In this document: positions 1-7,218 of the stretch, in pieces
How the letters are laid out: each line of letters starts with the position of its first letter
How positions within the stretch are numbered: position 1 is the first letter of the stretch
NCBI GenBank assembly: GCA_947564305.1
Contig: CANOBT010000124.1
Span: 1 to 16,432, forward strand
Length of the DNA: 16,432 bases
From: an uncultured Lachnospiraceae bacterium
GTDB taxonomy: Bacteria > Bacillota_A > Clostridia > Lachnospirales > Lachnospiraceae
Reading direction: 5' to 3'
The notes under the pieces: generated by a model
The model's input: the letters and a program-made list of their open reading frames with translations, nothing else
Database searches by the model: none
Told to the model about the DNA's origin: nothing
Program-made: the position numbers and the translations under genes

Positions 1-293
1 AGAATCCGAATATAATTTCAAGCTATTTCAAATTCTTGCGAAAAAGCTATCATTTTACGCAGGATGAATTAGCAGAAAAATTGGATATATCCAGACAGGC
101 TGTTTCAAAATGGGAAAGAGGAGCAACAGTACCTGATCTGGAAGTCCTGTTAAAGCTTTCCAAATTATATGGACTTACGAACAATGAAATATTAGAACCC
201 ATTATACAGTCTGATAGTATCTATGATAAATCTGCAAATTTTAATCTGACAGATAAAACGCAGCGGACAGCTTTTTTGAGCTGTCTGCTGTGA
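1..293 (+). CDS. XRE-family HTH regulator, partial at left edge and probably truncated
   Basis: The reading frame is open from the first bases of the window, so the true start probably lies outside it; the TTG at 36 is only the first permitted start inside. The protein shows a classic Cro/C1-type helix-turn-helix with the stretches FTQDELAEKLDISRQAVSKW and PDLEVLLKLSKLYGLTNNE, which is the DNA-binding domain of a small cytoplasmic repressor. In this family a C-terminal region, often with membrane helices, usually follows. Here the frame ends about 40 residues after the HTH, and the last codons lie inside a terminator hairpin (262-289). The natural C-terminus has therefore probably been lost and the frame now runs into a downstream terminator. 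The domain call is secure. The target operator and role are unknown. Confidence 0.8.
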   Translation, partial: NPNIISSYFKFLRKSYHFTQDELAEKLDISRQAVSKWERGATVPDLEVLLKLSKLYGLTNNEILEPIIQSDSIYDKSANFNLTDKTQRTAFLSCLL

Positions 294-298
294 TTTTT
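262..298 (+). terminator. Rho-independent terminator overlapping the XRE stop codon
   Basis: AGCGGACAGC (262-271) pairs with GCTGTCTGCT (280-289) with one G-T wobble across an 8-base loop, followed by a T-run at 293-298. The stem lies inside the reading frame of the XRE gene, and the stop TGA (291-293) follows it directly. Confidence 0.7.
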
Positions 299-329
299 TA
301 TAATGTCCGGATTTTATAACATTTGCCTT

Positions 330-660
330 TGATTTTCCACGAAATATCTTAGTACTTTGGACAAGTCCGTTGTAGGCGGCGAGCATCATGTAGCATCTCC
401 AGGATACGGGATTGAGGTAATTGCCGACAGTATCATCCGGGTTTCCGTAGGAACGGAAATACTGGGGATGGTTTTTACGGATTCAGACGGACAGGCATAC
501 CCGCTCAAAGGCAGCGTTGTGCGCCCATTTTATTACATCTTCTGATACGATGGCCTGTATGATTTCATCAGGGACTGCATCGCCGGATGCTATGTCATAT
601 AATGCATGCGGTTCTCCGTTTATGAAGACTGTTATGAGAAGATCTCAATAACAGTGGATA
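330..660 (-). pseudogene. Remnant of phage-type DNA polymerase (exonuclease region)
   Basis: Translating the minus strand gives pieces typical of the 3'-5' exonuclease part of phage/ICE family-A-like DNA polymerases: ITVFINGEPHALYDIASGD, then WAHNAAFERVCLS, then a stop, then NPVSWRCYMMLAAYNGL. These match the family pattern 'DLASGE...VVKWAFNANFERVCLSRWL...PxSWxCTMVxAxxxGLP' as I know it. The stop at 483-485 (TCA on the plus strand) sits where the family commonly has Trp (CLSxW), so TGG to TGA is a likely cause. A further 1-nt frame break occurs near 640. The usual catalytic polymerase half is absent. Both boundaries are approximate. This is a dead fragment, presumably left by a prophage or mobile element. 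Confidence 0.6.
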
Positions 661-902
661 TCTATACGGATATGCAGACCATTATTGAGGACTGTGAAGC
701 GGATATCCCCAAATTTATTAAGGAAGTTCACCCGTATGATAGTACAGACGCAAAAATGCTGATGGAAATGTTCCGGGAAGAAATCGACTTTCAGGATGAA
801 GAGAGGGAAGCGGAAAGGAGCGATAAGGTAAAATGTTATGATTACTCAGATGTTGAAGAATTGGTTGATATTGATGAATGGTATTTAGGAGAGGGGGAGT
901 AA
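606..902 (+). CDS. Hypothetical acidic protein, possibly a C-terminal fragment
   Basis: This 98-residue frame is strongly acidic, rich in Asp and Glu, and ends in DEWYLGEGE. I recognise no domain. The first 15 or so codons are antisense to the polymerase remnant, and no convincing ribosome binding site precedes the ATG at 606. The part that looks genuinely coding therefore begins around 640-660 and may be the tail of a larger gene whose 5' end was lost at the junction. It has no membrane segment or signal peptide and sits between unrelated fragments, so the context gives no functional hint. Confidence 0.4.
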   Translation: MRFSVYEDCYEKISITVDIYTDMQTIIEDCEADIPKFIKEVHPYDSTDAKMLMEMFREEIDFQDEEREAERSDKVKCYDYSDVEELVDIDEWYLGEGE

Positions 903-1286
903 ATCTGTCTCTTTTTTTGTAACCTGCGAGTATTTAAGGGTGCCCTGTATGGCTGTCTTGTACGTCATGTGATAAGAAATACTAAGATGGAAAAATTTTT
1001 ACATTTTCCCTCTTGTATTTATACGTGTCTTTTGATACAATTGGAAAGAACAAATGTTCTAAACGGAGCTGAAAAATTGGCTTTTCATCAGGGCTGCTTC
1101 GTGTTAGCTTATCCTATGGAATACTGGAGAGTATCATACGGTATTGCCAGGTCAGGAAAATCAGTTTTAGTGACTTTATTCGTGTAATTGCCATTTTTGA
1201 TAAAAAAGAATACTCTGAAACGTAAATTTTACTGAAAATTATAGAAATTTTCGGGCCAATAGTATAGATAGTAGGGAGGTTCGACC
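903..1286. other. Gene-poor stretch upstream of uvrB
   Basis: Apart from the SOS promoter and the uvrB ribosome binding site (GGGAGG at 1274-1279), nothing convincing is seen. A 72-codon open frame at 969-1187 overlaps the LexA box, lacks a ribosome binding site and looks like chance. Confidence 0.5.
1013..1059 (+). promoter_or_regulatory. SOS-type promoter with LexA box
   Basis: A perfect LexA/DinR box of the Firmicutes type, GAACAAATGTTC (1048-1059; consensus GAAC-N4-GTTC), lies just downstream of a plausible sigma-A promoter: -35 TTGTAT (1013-1018), 17-nt spacer, -10 TACAAT (1036-1041). The box covers the expected transcription start, an arrangement suited to LexA repression. The next gene is the uvrB fragment at 1287, and uvrB is a well known SOS gene. 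The leader of about 230 nt is unusually long. Confidence 0.65.
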
Positions 1287-1619
1287 ATGAAAAATGAGCA
1301 GAATTTATTTAAACTACATGCACCATACAAGCCCACCGGCGACCAGCCGCAGGCGATCGCCGAGCAGGTGAAAGGCTTTCAGGAGGGCAACCAATTCCAG
1401 ACTTTATTAGGGGTTACGGGATCGGGCAAGACATTTACGATGGCAAATGTCATTCAGGCTTTGCAGAAGCCGACGCTGGTTATCGCCCACAATAAAACCC
1501 TTGCGGCGCAGTTATACGGAGAATTCAAGGAGATGTTCCCTGAGAATGCCGTTGAATACTTTGTGTCCTACTATTACTACAAAAACCGGAATACAAGATA
1601 TAGATATAATTGTGAGTGA
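1287..1619 (+). pseudogene. uvrB: Truncated UvrB (excinuclease ABC subunit B), N-terminal fragment
   Basis: UvrB is the damage-verifying helicase-like subunit of nucleotide excision repair, working with UvrA and UvrC. Residues 1-98 are an excellent match, with the N-terminal [15 protein letters not shown], Walker A GVTGSGKT (42-49), motif Ia [19 protein letters not shown] and the start of the beta-hairpin region at EYFVSYY. The family continues with SYYDYYQPEAYVPSSDTYI. Here codon 97 onward reads [12 protein letters not shown] and stops at 1619. The bases suggest loss of an Asp codon followed by small deletions that shift frame (CCGGAA is still recognisable). About 560 of the usual 660 residues are missing, including the rest of the helicase domains and the UvrC-binding tail. 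The start is secure, with a strong ribosome binding site 8 nt upstream. It cannot encode a working UvrB; a complete copy should exist elsewhere. Confidence 0.9.
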
Positions 1620-1752
1620 ATACTCTATATATAGTAGATTTAAGAACTGCAAGAACGATATGAACAGGGTATGCCAGTAACCATGATTCGTCGAGAGACG
1701 ATTATAATGATAGCAAGGTGAGATTTGAAAATATTTTATACATGGATTAGAA

Positions 1753-1790
1753 ATTTTCTGGTATAATGAAAATACTCAGTAGTGATGGGA
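1753..1790 (+). promoter_or_regulatory. Extended -10 promoter-like block, copy 1
   Basis: ATTTTCTGGTATAAT (1753-1767) contains an extended -10 (TG-N-TATAAT) and is identical to 3447-3461. In both places TGATGGGA follows 15-20 nt later (1783-1790 here). The second copy stands upstream of an Rpn-type transposase gene, so this copy is probably the leftover 5' end of a related element and may now drive vapBC. A short frame at 1817-1878 (KVYELAMEYLAEYVLKTEI) also looks like a coding scrap. Confidence 0.45.
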
Positions 1791-1893
1791 TTAAAAAATC
1801 CTAAAGACAATGACAGCGTAAAGTATATGAATTAGCGATGGAATATTTAGCAGAGTATGTATTGAAAACAGAAATATAAAAGGAGATGATAAT

Positions 1894-2133
1894 ATGTCAG
1901 CGCTTCAATTAGAAGTTTCTAAATCACTGGAAGGATTATCGGAGGAAAATCTTAAGTTTCTTTTGGAAATGATAAATAAGTACATGAAACCGGATACTTC
2001 TTTGAACGATGATATTACAGCAGTTTCTTCTGACAGGCGGATTGGAGTATTAAAGAATAAGCATATATTCGCTCCCGGCTATGATTTTGACGAGGATAAC
2101 GAGGAAATAGCAAAATTATTTGGGGAGATATAA
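1894..2133 (+). CDS. Antitoxin of a VapBC-like type II toxin-antitoxin pair
   Basis: This small acidic protein (79 aa) lies 3 nt ahead of a PIN-domain toxin gene, the standard antitoxin-first order. The N-terminal half is helical (LEGLSEENLKFLLEMINKYM), presumably the dimerisation or DNA-binding part. The C-terminus (RRIGVLKNK, then DFDEDNEEIAKLF) closely resembles the toxin-wrapping tail of PIN-toxin partners in Firmicutes. A ribosome binding site AAAGGAG (1879-1885) precedes the ATG at good spacing. It should neutralise the downstream RNase and repress its own promoter; both functions are inferred from family and position. The exact antitoxin family is uncertain. Confidence 0.75.
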   Translation: MSALQLEVSKSLEGLSEENLKFLLEMINKYMKPDTSLNDDITAVSSDRRIGVLKNKHIFAPGYDFDEDNEEIAKLFGEI

Positions 2134-2136
2134 TTT

Positions 2137-2547
2137 ATGAATATTCTATTAGACACACATTTATTGTTATGGGCATTGATTGATGATTCCAGATTGCCGG
2201 TACAAGCTAAAAATATCATTTTGGATGAGGAAAGCATAGTATTTTATAGTGTGGCATCGGTATGGGAGGTTGCGATTAAGCATATTAAAAAGCCAAATCA
2301 GATGCTTTTAAATGATGAGGAATTTGTAAAAGGATGCAAGATGGCAGGTTTTCGCTCACTGCCTATCAAGGAACGGCACATAGCAATGCTAAAAACATTG
2401 AAAAGAAAGCAGGGGAAGGATGTGCCGGAGCATCATGATCCTTTTGACCGTCTTTTAATCTGCCAGTCAAAAGCAGAAAACATGAAATTTCTCACACACG
2501 ATTCGCTGCTTTCTGGTTATAGTGAAGAGTGCATCATATATGTTTAA
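2137..2547 (+). CDS. VapC-family PIN-domain toxin (RNase)
   Basis: PIN-domain toxins are Mg-dependent RNases that cut tRNA or other RNA and stop growth when the antitoxin is lost. All four acidic positions are visible: Asp in MNILLDTHLLLWAL near the N-terminus, Glu in SVASVWEVAIK, Asp in HHDPFDRLLICQ and Asp in FLTHDSLLSGY near the C-terminus. The length of 136 aa is normal, so the toxin appears intact. Its stop lies exactly where homology to the Rpn-type transposase fragment begins. This suggests that the pair was inserted into, or recombined with, that gene. Confidence 0.88.
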   Translation: MNILLDTHLLLWALIDDSRLPVQAKNIILDEESIVFYSVASVWEVAIKHIKKPNQMLLNDEEFVKGCKMAGFRSLPIKERHIAMLKTLKRKQGKDVPEHHDPFDRLLICQSKAENMKFLTHDSLLSGYSEECIIYV

Positions 2548-2892
2548 CAAAAGCGGCTGATATCAGGAATGGTGATGCGGTCGGCAGATTGATGCATGAT
2601 TTTGGATGTAAGAAATCAAAGGATATTTACTATCCTGAACTGGCAAAAGGTGTAGAGCATTTTAAAGAGGAAGAGCGAAAAGTTATGTGCGAGGCTGTTG
2701 AAAAATATGCGGAAAAGAAAGTTGCGATAAAGGTAAAAGAAGAAAGAAGTTTAATGACTCAAATAGTTGCTGCATTGGTTGCCGGCAAGGATAATGATTA
2801 AAGCTAGTGCGACTAAAGAACAGATTATTTCTTTCGGATATACGGAGACGGAGTATAAAAAAGCAGAAAGTGTATTATACGAAAATGTTTAG
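2545..2892 (+). pseudogene. C-terminal fragment of Rpn-type (PD-(D/E)XK) transposase
   Basis: The frame after the VapC stop reads ADIRNGDAVGRLMHDFGCKK, then a Tyr-Pro-Glu-Leu-Ala stretch and a Lys/Glu-rich helix. This is the typical C-terminal half of 'Rpn family recombination-promoting nuclease/putative transposase' proteins of gut Clostridia. The frame stops at 2799-2801, but a neighbouring frame continues with ATKEQIISFGYTETEYKKAE and ends at 2890-2892. That is a plausible original C-terminus, so a frameshift lies near 2799. The N-terminal nuclease half is missing. The fragment is non-functional. Confidence 0.7.
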
Positions 2893-3057
2893 ATACAGGT
2901 GAAATCAGTGAATAAAGAGGCAATGCTAGAATTGAGAATATAGCTCTGGAATATATGAGATATTTTCTGAGCTGACTTCAAGAATAGACAGCATGGAGGT
3001 TTATGAAAAAATACAATATTTGAGTTATATATTATACTTGTGAAGAAGCTGATACTG

Positions 3058-3094
3058 GCGGTAGGATACGGTTGTCCTGCCGCTAATTTATTTT
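3058..3094 (+). terminator. Rho-independent terminator
   Basis: GCGGTAGGA (3058-3066) pairs with TCCTGCCGC (3075-3083), nine pairs with one G-T, an 8-nt loop, followed by TAATTTATTTT. It would end transcription coming from vapBC and the transposase remnant. Confidence 0.7.
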
Positions 3095-3342
3095 AAGAGG
3101 AGGGTTGTATATCAAATCAGCTTACAGTAGAACCGTAAAATAATTTTATTCAAAAAGTGTTTGCGTGTTCATCTGAGAAATAAAATTGATTGAAAAATAT
3201 TTGGTGCTGTGGGCAGAGAAAAACTCTGCCTGCAAAAAAGAGTTTACAGAATATTGTCCAGGTGATTCTTTGCAGCAGAAACTGTGTCAGACAATCTGAG
3301 GTAAACCGCAGGGTGTTATTTTTTTGTATGATATAAAAACAT

Positions 3343-3361
3343 GTTCGATTGTGACACATTC
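3343..3361. repeat. Palindrome-like repeat GTTCGATTGTGACACATTC, copy A
   Basis: The 19-mer at 3343-3361 recurs exactly as its reverse complement at 8320-8338, and a related form (ATTGTGACAGAATCGAAC) occurs at 4664-4681. The core TCGATTGTGACACATTCGA is itself a near-palindrome whose only mismatches are at symmetric A/T positions. All three copies lie close to Rpn-type genes. It may be an element terminus or a protein-binding site. Confidence 0.6.
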
Positions 3362-3446
3362 GAGAATTCTCTCTGCTTTCTGCAGAGAACTGGCTGTAAA
3401 CCAAGAAACAAGGAGAAAATTAAATAAAGAAGTATCTATCAGGATT

Positions 3447-3489
3447 ATTTTCTGGTATAATATAACCAGATTTTCAATTCCTGATGGGA
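3447..3489 (+). promoter_or_regulatory. Extended -10 promoter-like block, copy 2
   Basis: ATTTTCTGGTATAAT (3447-3461) repeats the block at 1753-1767, followed by TGATGGGA (3482-3489). TG-N-TATAAT is an extended -10 and no strong -35 is needed. It lies about 140 nt ahead of the transposase gene at 3602. Confidence 0.5.
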
Positions 3490-3601
3490 GTTAAGAGGCT
3501 ATGTATTTTAGAATCCTTTGCAGGAACATTGCCAGAAGATTATATTTATAATAAAAATATCAAAAAGGATACAATATCTCATGTAGGATAAGGTATATAT
3601 T

Positions 3602-4473
3602 ATGGAAAAAGAAAAAAATACAGCAAAAACCGAATCTGTTACGAATATTACAGTTCCGGCAGATGCGTCTTTTATTAATATAAAAGAACGTTTGGTAGAA
3701 GAAGCAAGAGGTTTCAATCTTTTAAGCAATATCTTCATGAGTGTTGCCTTAAAAGATATTGCTGCATGTCAACATGTTATCCGTATTATAACAGGTATTC
3801 CTGACCTGATTGTGAGAGAAGTAAGGTCTCAGTACAGAATCTCAAAAATCACGGCACATGATTCGATTCTAGACATTCTTGCAGAAGATGGACAGGGGCG
3901 CGATTAGTAAATTTGGAAATCCAAAGAAGAGATACTATCGACCATGCCAGGAGAACCAGATTTTATGCGGCCATGATTGACAGTGAATGTCTGGAAAAAG
4001 GTAAGGAGTATAATGAGATGCCGGATGTGCATATCATATACATTAGTGAAACGGATTTGTGGAAAACAGGCAAGACAGTATATAAAGTTGAAAAGAAATT
4101 TGAAGGGACAGAGCTTCCCTATGATGATGGTGTTTATATCACCTATGTGAATGCAGAGATAGATGATGGCAGTAATATTGCAAAATTAATGAACTATTTT
4201 AAAACAGCCAATGCAGAAGATATGAGTCAGGGGGATTTATCTGCACGAATCCATTTTTTGAAATGTGAAGAAGGAGGTTATCAGGAGATGTGTGAAATTT
4301 CTGAAAAAATTTATAATGAAGGCAAATTGGAGGGAAGATTAGAAAGTACAAAGGAAACAGCATTTAATATGAAGGAGAAAGGCTATTCAGATGATGTAAT
4401 TGCAGACATTTTAAAAACCGGATTAAATGTTCTTCAGCAGTGGTGGGCAGAAAGAAATTTAGCGAGACCTTAA
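3602..4473 (+). pseudogene. Rpn-type PD-(D/E)XK nuclease family transposase, frameshifted
   Basis: Rpn-type proteins carry a PD-(D/E)XK endonuclease domain and are linked to RecA-independent recombination; many are annotated as putative transposases. The first frame (3602-3907) encodes the start of the domain, with HDSILDILAEDGQGR carrying the catalytic Asp region, and stops at TAG. The next frame, from about 3907 to 4473, continues without loss: VNLEIQRRD holds the ExQ active-site motif, followed by a Tyr/Phe-rich core (ARRTRFYAAMIDS), a family-typical EGKLEGRLE stretch and a short helical tail. Joining them needs a single 1-nt shift near 3905. The junction GGGCGCGATTAG is not a standard slippery heptamer, so mutation is likelier than programmed frameshifting. 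Total length would be about 290 aa, which is normal. Confidence 0.85.
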
Positions 4474-4591
4474 AACAGTCTATATTTATGTGATATTTAT
4501 AAAAAGGTAAATGAACAAAAGTAATGTATTTATCAAGAACAGGTAAAAAGTTACATTAAGAATCACAAGCATTCATAAAAATACCAGTATG

Positions 4592-4618
4592 GCCAAGGCA
4601 GAAATGTCTTGGCTTTTT
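4592..4618 (+). terminator. Rho-independent terminator with GAAA tetraloop
   Basis: GCCAAGGCA (4592-4600) pairs with TGTCTTGGC (4605-4613), nine pairs with one G-T, closed by a GAAA tetraloop and followed by TTTTT. It ends transcription of the Rpn-type gene. Confidence 0.85.
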
Positions 4619-4633
4619 GTATACCATAGTATG

Positions 4634-4662
4634 CAGAAAGGTTGCCGGCGGCAAGCTTTCTG
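4634..4662. repeat. Long hairpin upstream of the parAB operon
   Basis: CAGAAAGGTTGCC (4634-4646) and GGCAAGCTTTCTG (4650-4662) form a 13-bp stem with one G-G mismatch and a 3-nt loop. It has no T-run, so it is not a normal terminator. It abuts the palindrome-like motif copy at 4664-4681 and may mark an element end or an operator. Confidence 0.6.
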
Positions 4663-4663
4663 T

Positions 4664-4681
4664 ATTGTGACAGAATCGAAC
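4664..4681. repeat. Palindrome-like repeat, copy C (diverged)
   Basis: ATTGTGACAGAATCGAAC shares TTGTGACA and the terminal AATCGAAC with the 19-mers at 3343 and 8320. With copy A it puts GTTCGATT / AATCGAAC in inverted orientation around the 3602-4473 transposase gene. Confidence 0.45.
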
Positions 4682-4723
4682 TACAATGGATGATACGGAA
4701 CATGAAGAAAGAAGGTGGTGGCA

Positions 4724-5044
4724 ATGAATAAATATATGGATATAGATTTGATAGAATCTCTTAGAGCAGTCATATACCAAAACACAGAGTTTTATCAGGG
4801 CAATTTTGAGATTGATAAAAAAGATTCTGAAAAGGCAGTGTCTATGCCGAATGCAGCGGACCGGACATTTCTGTGGCTTTCCCGTCCCTGCGGGACAAAC
4901 CAGTTGGATGCCCTGAAACATATCCTTTGGGAAGAAAAGGAGAAACGTGACCGATTGAAGAATGTAAAATTCAAGAAGTATCTTACAGTTCTACAGGATA
5001 AAAATATCCGTAAAATCACAAATGAAAAGAGGAGAATAAAATGA
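4724..5044 (+). CDS. Small ICE-associated hypothetical protein upstream of parA
   Basis: This protein of about 106 aa contains SLRAVIYQNTEFYQGNF and LWLSRPCGTNQLDA. I have the impression of similar stretches in small conserved ICE proteins of Clostridiales, but I cannot name a domain with confidence. The C-terminus is very basic (KFKKYL...NIRKITNEKRRIK), which would suit nucleic-acid binding. A GTG at 4715 is also possible; the ATG at 4724 is preferred, with GAAGG/GGTGG upstream. Its stop overlaps the parA start (ATGA at 5041-5044), so the two are translationally coupled and it is probably part of the partition operon. Confidence 0.6.
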   Translation: MNKYMDIDLIESLRAVIYQNTEFYQGNFEIDKKDSEKAVSMPNAADRTFLWLSRPCGTNQLDALKHILWEEKEKRDRLKNVKFKKYLTVLQDKNIRKITNEKRRIK

Positions 5045-5865
5045 AAACGATTAGTTTATTGAACTTAAAAGGCGGAGTCGCGAAGAGTTTTTCTACAGTG
5101 AATATTGCATATGAGTTATGGCGCAGAGGCTACAAAGTTCTGATATTAGACAACGATAAACAGGGAAATCTGAGCAAAGCGTATCAGAGATATGACCCTG
5201 AAAAGGTAGCCCCCATCACAAAACTGCTCTGCAGCGACTGGCAGAATCCGGAAGAACTGATACAGAAGACAGAGTATGATGGCATAGATATCGTTTCCTC
5301 TAATATGTCGCTCTTCGGTGCAGTCTGGAACCTGATAAAAGGGGAGACAGAAAATATAGTCAACAGATACCAGAAGTTCTTGGAAGCCATACAGACAGAG
5401 GAAGGGTGTCCTGCGGAAAATGATATTTTCAGGGGATATGATTACTGCATCATTGATAATCCACCGGATATCAGCTTGAATGTCATCAATGCCCTTGTGG
5501 TGACGGATGAGGTCATAGTGCCTGTCAAGATTGATGAATATGCACTGGAGGGACTTGATATCGTGGCGGAACAGATTGAGGATGCAAAGGCGCTGAATCC
5601 TTCTCTCCAACTGCGGGGCATCCTGATCACGGCATACCAGAATACGGACGGTGAAAAAGCAGGTCTGGAATGGCTGCATCAGGAATGGGCGAATCCTGAC
5701 AGCAGCCGCTATCAGAAATATCCGGTTTTAGGAGTCATCAGGTATTCCCGGAAAGTGGCGGAAAATTCATTTCTGAGAAAGCCAATCTACGAATACAGTC
5801 CCTGCTGTGCTGCAGCACAGGATTATAAGCACTTTATAACAGAATATACCGGGAAAGGAAGGTGA
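5041..5865 (+). CDS. parA: ParA/Soj-like partition ATPase
   Basis: ParA ATPases position DNA by ATP-dependent binding to the nucleoid. The deviant Walker A KGGVAKS (residues 10-16) includes the signature Lys. The A' region is LILDNDKQGNLS (34-45) and Walker B is YDYCIIDNPPD (133-143). The length of 274 aa is normal for the plasmid/ICE type without an N-terminal HTH. A strong ribosome binding site AGAGGAG precedes the ATG, which overlaps the upstream stop. The parB gene follows directly. Within ICEs of the Tn1549 kind such a pair is thought to aid maintenance of the excised circle. The gene appears intact, although the rest of the element is missing here. Confidence 0.93.
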   Translation: MKTISLLNLKGGVAKSFSTVNIAYELWRRGYKVLILDNDKQGNLSKAYQRYDPEKVAPITKLLCSDWQNPEELIQKTEYDGIDIVSSNMSLFGAVWNLIKGETENIVNRYQKFLEAIQTEEGCPAENDIFRGYDYCIIDNPPDISLNVINALVVTDEVIVPVKIDEYALEGLDIVAEQIEDAKALNPSLQLRGILITAYQNTDGEKAGLEWLHQEWANPDSSRYQKYPVLGVIRYSRKVAENSFLRKPIYEYSPCCAAAQDYKHFITEYTGKGR

Positions 5866-5870
5866 AAAGT

Positions 5871-6929
5871 ATGTCCACATTTGGCATCAATGACATCATC
5901 AAGATGAAAAGCAAAACTGACGAAACGGAGACGGTCAGCGAATATAAGGAAATCTGGCTCAGCCCCTATCAAGTAAAGCCATCTGACAGTAATTTTTATG
6001 CCCAGGAAAATATCGAAGAGCTTGCCGACAGCTTTCTGACGGTGGGACAACAGCAGCCGACAGTCCTTGCACGGGTGGACGGGCAATTCTGGATTGTAAG
6101 CGGCCACCGCAGGAACCGGGCGAATATTTTAAATATAGAGCGGGGGCATGAGGAATATAAACAGGTCCGTTATCTGTATAAGGATATGTCCCAGTCCATG
6201 TTGGAACTGTCGCTGCTGATGGGAAATGCCTATAACCGGGAACTGAGCGCATGGGAGAAAACTCAGCAGGCAAAACGTCTGAAAGAGGCGCTCCTGCGGG
6301 CGAAGAAAGAAGATGGTTTGAAGATACAGGGAAAATTGAGGGATGTGGTTGCAGGTTTGATGAATGAGAGCAGTTCTAATGTGGCAAAGATGGAGTGTAT
6401 TAATAATCACACGGTCCCGGAAATCCAGGAGGCATTTAAGAAAGGGGAACTGGGGATTTCCGCCGCATATGAGGCGGCAAAACTCCCGCCGGAAGAGCAG
6501 AAAGCTATCGCGAAGAAAACTGCAGAAGGAGGCAGTGTTTCTATAAAAGAGATTACAGGGAAGGGCAAAGAAAGTGCCGGAAGTAAAGGCTGTGTGGAAG
6601 AGAATGCACGGCATCTGCAGACAGAGGAAGAACAGCCGACGAAAAAAATATCACGTACAGAGCAAACATTCCGCCATAAGAAAATCCTGCGGGAGTGGGA
6701 GGAAGAAAACATAGGAATCACTGATGCAACAAAGGCAGTTTCCGAGGCGATAAGCAAGGTGTCCGCTTCCAATATACCATCCCAGAATCATTGGAAAGAT
6801 ATGGAATGGACTGTATTCCTGACGAAAATCATCATGCATTGTGCAGACCGTGTGAGTAAAGAAGATTTGTATCTTCTGCATGATATTGTGATGCGGTGCC
6901 AGAAAAAAGAAAAAGTGAAAGGAAAATAG
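5871..6929 (+). CDS. parB: ParB/Spo0J-like partition protein
   Basis: The N-terminal ParB/sulfiredoxin-like domain is clear: WLSPYQVKPSDSNFY, then IEELADSFLTVGQQQPTVL, then the nucleotide-binding SGHRRNRA motif (family form GxRRxRA). A central HTH region follows at roughly residues 150-220 (LRDVVAGLMNESSSNVAKME). The charged linker and C-terminal part from about residue 235 are less conserved. The ATG at 5871 is chosen because GGAAGG lies 8 nt upstream; a GTG at 5862 overlaps the parA stop and is the alternative. The protein of about 352 aa binds a parS-like centromere. I did not find an obvious parS in the window. Confidence 0.9.
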   Translation: MSTFGINDIIKMKSKTDETETVSEYKEIWLSPYQVKPSDSNFYAQENIEELADSFLTVGQQQPTVLARVDGQFWIVSGHRRNRANILNIERGHEEYKQVRYLYKDMSQSMLELSLLMGNAYNRELSAWEKTQQAKRLKEALLRAKKEDGLKIQGKLRDVVAGLMNESSSNVAKMECINNHTVPEIQEAFKKGELGISAAYEAAKLPPEEQKAIAKKTAEGGSVSIKEITGKGKESAGSKGCVEENARHLQTEEEQPTKKISRTEQTFRHKKILREWEEENIGITDATKAVSEAISKVSASNIPSQNHWKDMEWTVFLTKIIMHCADRVSKEDLYLLHDIVMRCQKKEKVKGK

Positions 6930-6932
6930 GAT

Positions 6933-7217
6933 ATGGAGACAGTGAAATTTATAGAGAGACGGTTGATTTTTGTAGATGACCTGAAAAATCTATGTGCGGC
7001 TAAGAAATGGTATACGCTAGGCGACCAAGAATGTTTTGAAAAGACAATAAACAGATGTAAGAAACCCAATATCACGACAGAGGATATTATCGCAATCGCG
7101 GAAGATATCCATCTGTACAGCAACCTGTCTGGTGTGGAGTTTACGGATTTATGCCATGAGATTGCAGAAATTTCGCATAGCTTTTTTGAAAGAATCTTTT
7201 TTGAAGAGGAGGTGTAA
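6933..7217 (+). CDS. Hypothetical protein downstream of parB
   Basis: The product is 94 aa, mixed charge and mostly helical, with no signal peptide or membrane segment (ITTEDIIAIAEDIHLYSNLS in the middle, FFERIFFEEEV at the end). It starts 3 nt after the parB stop and so belongs to the same transcript. I do not recognise a domain. Its last codons carry the GAGGAGG ribosome binding site of the next, destroyed gene, so it was originally an internal cistron of a longer ICE operon. Confidence 0.65.
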   Translation: METVKFIERRLIFVDDLKNLCAAKKWYTLGDQECFEKTINRCKKPNITTEDIIAIAEDIHLYSNLSGVEFTDLCHEIAEISHSFFERIFFEEEV

Positions 7218-7218
7218 A

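Larger units (their letters stand above)
2893..3601. other. Intergenic stretch with hairpins and the upstream region of the next transposase
   Basis: No credible gene is seen. The stretch holds a terminator (3058-3090), a 7-bp hairpin GGCAGAG/CTCTGCC (3212-3230), a palindrome-like motif (3343-3361) and a promoter-like block (3447-3461). An 84-codon minus-strand frame at 3150-3404 has no ribosome binding site and no recognisable motif. Confidence 0.5.

Noticed and set aside
969..1187. 72-codon plus-strand ORF
   Set aside because: It overlaps the LexA box and promoter, lacks a ribosome binding site and has no recognisable composition or motif.
1447..1680. 77-codon ORF overlapping uvrB
   Set aside because: It is a shadow of the true uvrB frame.
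3150..3404. 84-codon minus-strand ORF with many Phe and Cys
   Set aside because: No ribosome binding site, crosses two hairpins and resembles translated non-coding AT-rich DNA.
3895..3915. Possible programmed frameshift in the 3602-4473 transposase
   Set aside because: The junction GGGCGCGATTAG is not a standard slippery heptamer and no strong downstream stimulator is evident; a simple mutation explains it.
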